Shown: positions 62,574 through 64,000 of the stretch, one piece after another
Position numbering within the stretch: the first letter of the stretch is position 1
How the letters are laid out: the number at the start of each line of letters is the position of its first letter
Assembly: GCA_036488725.1 (NCBI GenBank)
Contig: DASXHD010000085.1
Location: 62,001 to 126,000, forward strand
Reading direction: 5' to 3'
Origin: DASXHD01 sp036488725
Lineage (GTDB): Bacteria; Myxococcota_A; Polyangia; Polyangiales; Polyangiaceae
Length of the DNA stretch: 64,000 bases
The notes under the pieces: model-generated
Databases searched by the model: none
What the model saw: the letters and a program-made list of their open reading frames with translations, nothing else
What the model was told of the DNA's origin: nothing
Program-made: the position numbers and the translations under genes

Positions 62574-64000
62574 ATGAAGCTCCGTGTCCTCTCGCCCTTC
62601 GCGTTTGCGCTGTGCGTCCACTGCGTCGGCGACTCCAGTGTCCCGGCGCCGGACGGCGGCAACGACGCGACGACCGACGCCGGGCTCGACTCGGCGACCG
62701 ACGCAACGCAAGACGTTGGCGACGAGGCCGACGCCGCGGTGCCGCTCACGGGCGCGTTCGGAAGCGTGCTCGTCCTCCCGGCTTCGACGCTCGCCTGGTC
62801 GGCGATGACGTTCGGGTCCAACGGCGACGTGCTACTCGGCGGCGCCCTATCGGACGTCAGCGGTCCCGCGCTGATCAACGGCACCACCTTCACGAGCAAG
62901 GGCGGAAACGACATGCTCGTGATGAAGCTCGCACCCAACGACGGATTCAAATGGACCGTCGACTACGGCGGCGCGAACGACGACCGTGTCAACGGCGTCG
63001 CGATGGACGCCGCCGGCAACGCCTACGTCGTCGGCAGCGTGGACTGCCAAACCGCGAGCGGCGCAGTCGCGTTCGACGTCTCGCACAGCATCGCGTGCTC
63101 GCATACGGGCCTCCTCTCGGTGGTCGCCAAGCTCAACGCCGCCGACGGCACGATCGCATGGCTCGAGACGTTCGACACGGCGAGCAGCGGAACCAACTTT
63201 TGCTTCGCGGCTGCGTTCGACGCCTCGAACGGTGACGTCACCGTCGGGTGCAACATGCTGGGCAACATATCGTTCGTCGACACGGGCAGCACGACGCGAA
63301 CGGTCACCCACGCGCTCAACGCTGCCGGCGACATCTTCCTCGCGGAGCTCGACCCGGCCACCGGTCACGTCGCGAAGAGCGCGTACCTCTCCGGCAGCGC
63401 GAGCGATTCGGTCGCGAAGCTCGCGTACGACTCGGCGGGCAATCTCTACGTCGTCGGGACCACGTCCTCGTCGACGCTGGCCGCGTACATCCCGGCGACG
63501 AGCGGCTCGAGCTCGTTCACGCTGAGCCCGCCGGCGTCCAGCAGCGCCGGCTTCGTCATCGATCTCAAAGGCTCCGACTGGTCGCTTCTCTGGGACAAGG
63601 CCTACGGCGCAAGCGCGAAGAACACGAGCTTCACCAGCGCCTCGGTCGACACGGCCAACGATCTCTACGCCGCCGGGCAGTTCAACGGCACGGTCGACTT
63701 CGGTCTCGGGGGAGTCACCGCCGCAGGCAGCGTCGACGGCATGGTCGTGAAGGTCACCTCCGCCGGCGTCACGAGCGGCGTCGCTCAGTTCGGCGCGGCG
63801 AACGTGAACATGATCGGCACGCGCGTCGCCGTCGACGCGACCGGCGACGTGGCCGTCGCCGGCTACTACGACGCGGTGGCCGCAGGCATCAAGATCGGCG
63901 GCACGCAGCTCCCCGACTCGAACGGTCACGCCTACGCGGCCTACACCGCCAAATTTTCGAGCGACCTCAAGACGGCGATCTGGGCGCAAGGCAACTCGTG
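62574..64000 (+). CDS. Repeat-containing lipoprotein (3' partial)
   Basis: Open to the right edge (475 codons seen). N-terminus MKLRVLSPFAFALCVHC is a possible lipoprotein signal, then an Asp/Ala/Thr linker (DGGNDATTDAGLDSATDATQ). The rest has repeated beta units of the SBBP/quinoprotein type: NGDVLLGGALSD, GGNDMLVMKLAPNDG, DAAGNAYVVGS, DSAGNLYVVGTTSS, DTANDLYAAGQFNGTVDFG, DATGDVAVAGYYD. Probably a surface beta-propeller. Confidence 0.8.
   Translation, partial: MKLRVLSPFAFALCVHCVGDSSVPAPDGGNDATTDAGLDSATDATQDVGDEADAAVPLTGAFGSVLVLPASTLAWSAMTFGSNGDVLLGGALSDVSGPALINGTTFTSKGGNDMLVMKLAPNDGFKWTVDYGGANDDRVNGVAMDAAGNAYVVGSVDCQTASGAVAFDVSHSIACSHTGLLSVVAKLNAADGTIAWLETFDTASSGTNFCFAAAFDASNGDVTVGCNMLGNISFVDTGSTTRTVTHALNAAGDIFLAELDPATGHVAKSAYLSGSASDSVAKLAYDSAGNLYVVGTTSSSTLAAYIPATSGSSSFTLSPPASSSAGFVIDLKGSDWSLLWDKAYGASAKNTSFTSASVDTANDLYAAGQFNGTVDFGLGGVTAAGSVDGMVVKVTSAGVTSGVAQFGAANVNMIGTRVAVDATGDVAVAGYYDAVAAGIKIGGTQLPDSNGHAYAAYTAKFSSDLKTAIWAQGNS

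Overview
The window is high-GC, gene-dense DNA from a myxobacterium-like bacterium (Myxococcota, probably Polyangiales; inferred from content only). Pointers are a MYXO-CTERM-type surface anchor, Hanks-type Ser/Thr kinases, many lipoproteins with Asp/Ala/Ser/Gly-rich linkers, FG-GAP repeat lipoproteins, thrombospondin type 3 repeats, and many ATGA/GTGA stop-start overlaps. No tRNA, rRNA, CRISPR array or insertion sequence was seen. No gene-free stretch exceeds 300 bases except 62220-62573, which holds a decayed VOC-family gene.

Layout. 1-13.6 kb: MYXO-CTERM protein, holA, MFS transporter, ribA, a TetR regulator facing a membrane protein and an SDR across a palindromic operator, ATP-grasp enzyme, lipoprotein, TSP3 envelope protein, HEAT-repeat protein, xseB followed by a 21-bp/heptapeptide tandem array, SH3 protein. 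13.6-17.6 kb (minus strand): small conserved genes, HtrA protease, ECF sigma factor, anti-sigma factor and a Tat-exported protein in one tight unit, plus SlyD. 17.6-27.8 kb: TonB-like protein, Gly-rich lipoprotein, a kinase fused to a decayed cyclase module, RRM protein, ilvE, thioredoxin-like ferredoxin, a second kinase, Nudix, smpB. 27.9-36 kb: FG-GAP lipoprotein, an ABC-2-like operon with a degenerate ATPase, and a membrane protein with a decayed NtrC-type AAA+ domain. 36-43 kb: infC, a CapA-like lipoprotein, a stand-alone B12-binding mutase subunit, a trypsin-like protease, an acyl-CoA dehydrogenase. 43.3-62.2 kb: the division/cell-wall (dcw) cluster mraZ-rsmH-ftsL-ftsI-murE-murF-mraY-murD-ftsW-murG-orf-murC, then an unrelated three-gene block (membrane ferritin-like protein, SUKH-like protein, second FG-GAP lipoprotein), then ftsQ-ftsA. 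murB, ddl and ftsZ are absent from the places they often occupy. The right edge cuts a repeat-containing lipoprotein.

The most unusual signal is at the DNA level. An interrupted palindrome, TGYA-N3-TRCA with consensus near GTTGCA-N3-TGCAAC, occurs 15 times. All 15 copies lie inside genes, in all three codon phases, using codons that look rare here; 13 of the 15 are between 27 and 55 kb. It looks like an iterated protein-binding or modification site. Other notable items are the heptad array after xseB, a 26-bp perfect palindrome whose core recurs 18 kb away, and several enzymes that have visibly lost catalytic motifs (ABC ATPase, AAA+, cyclase).
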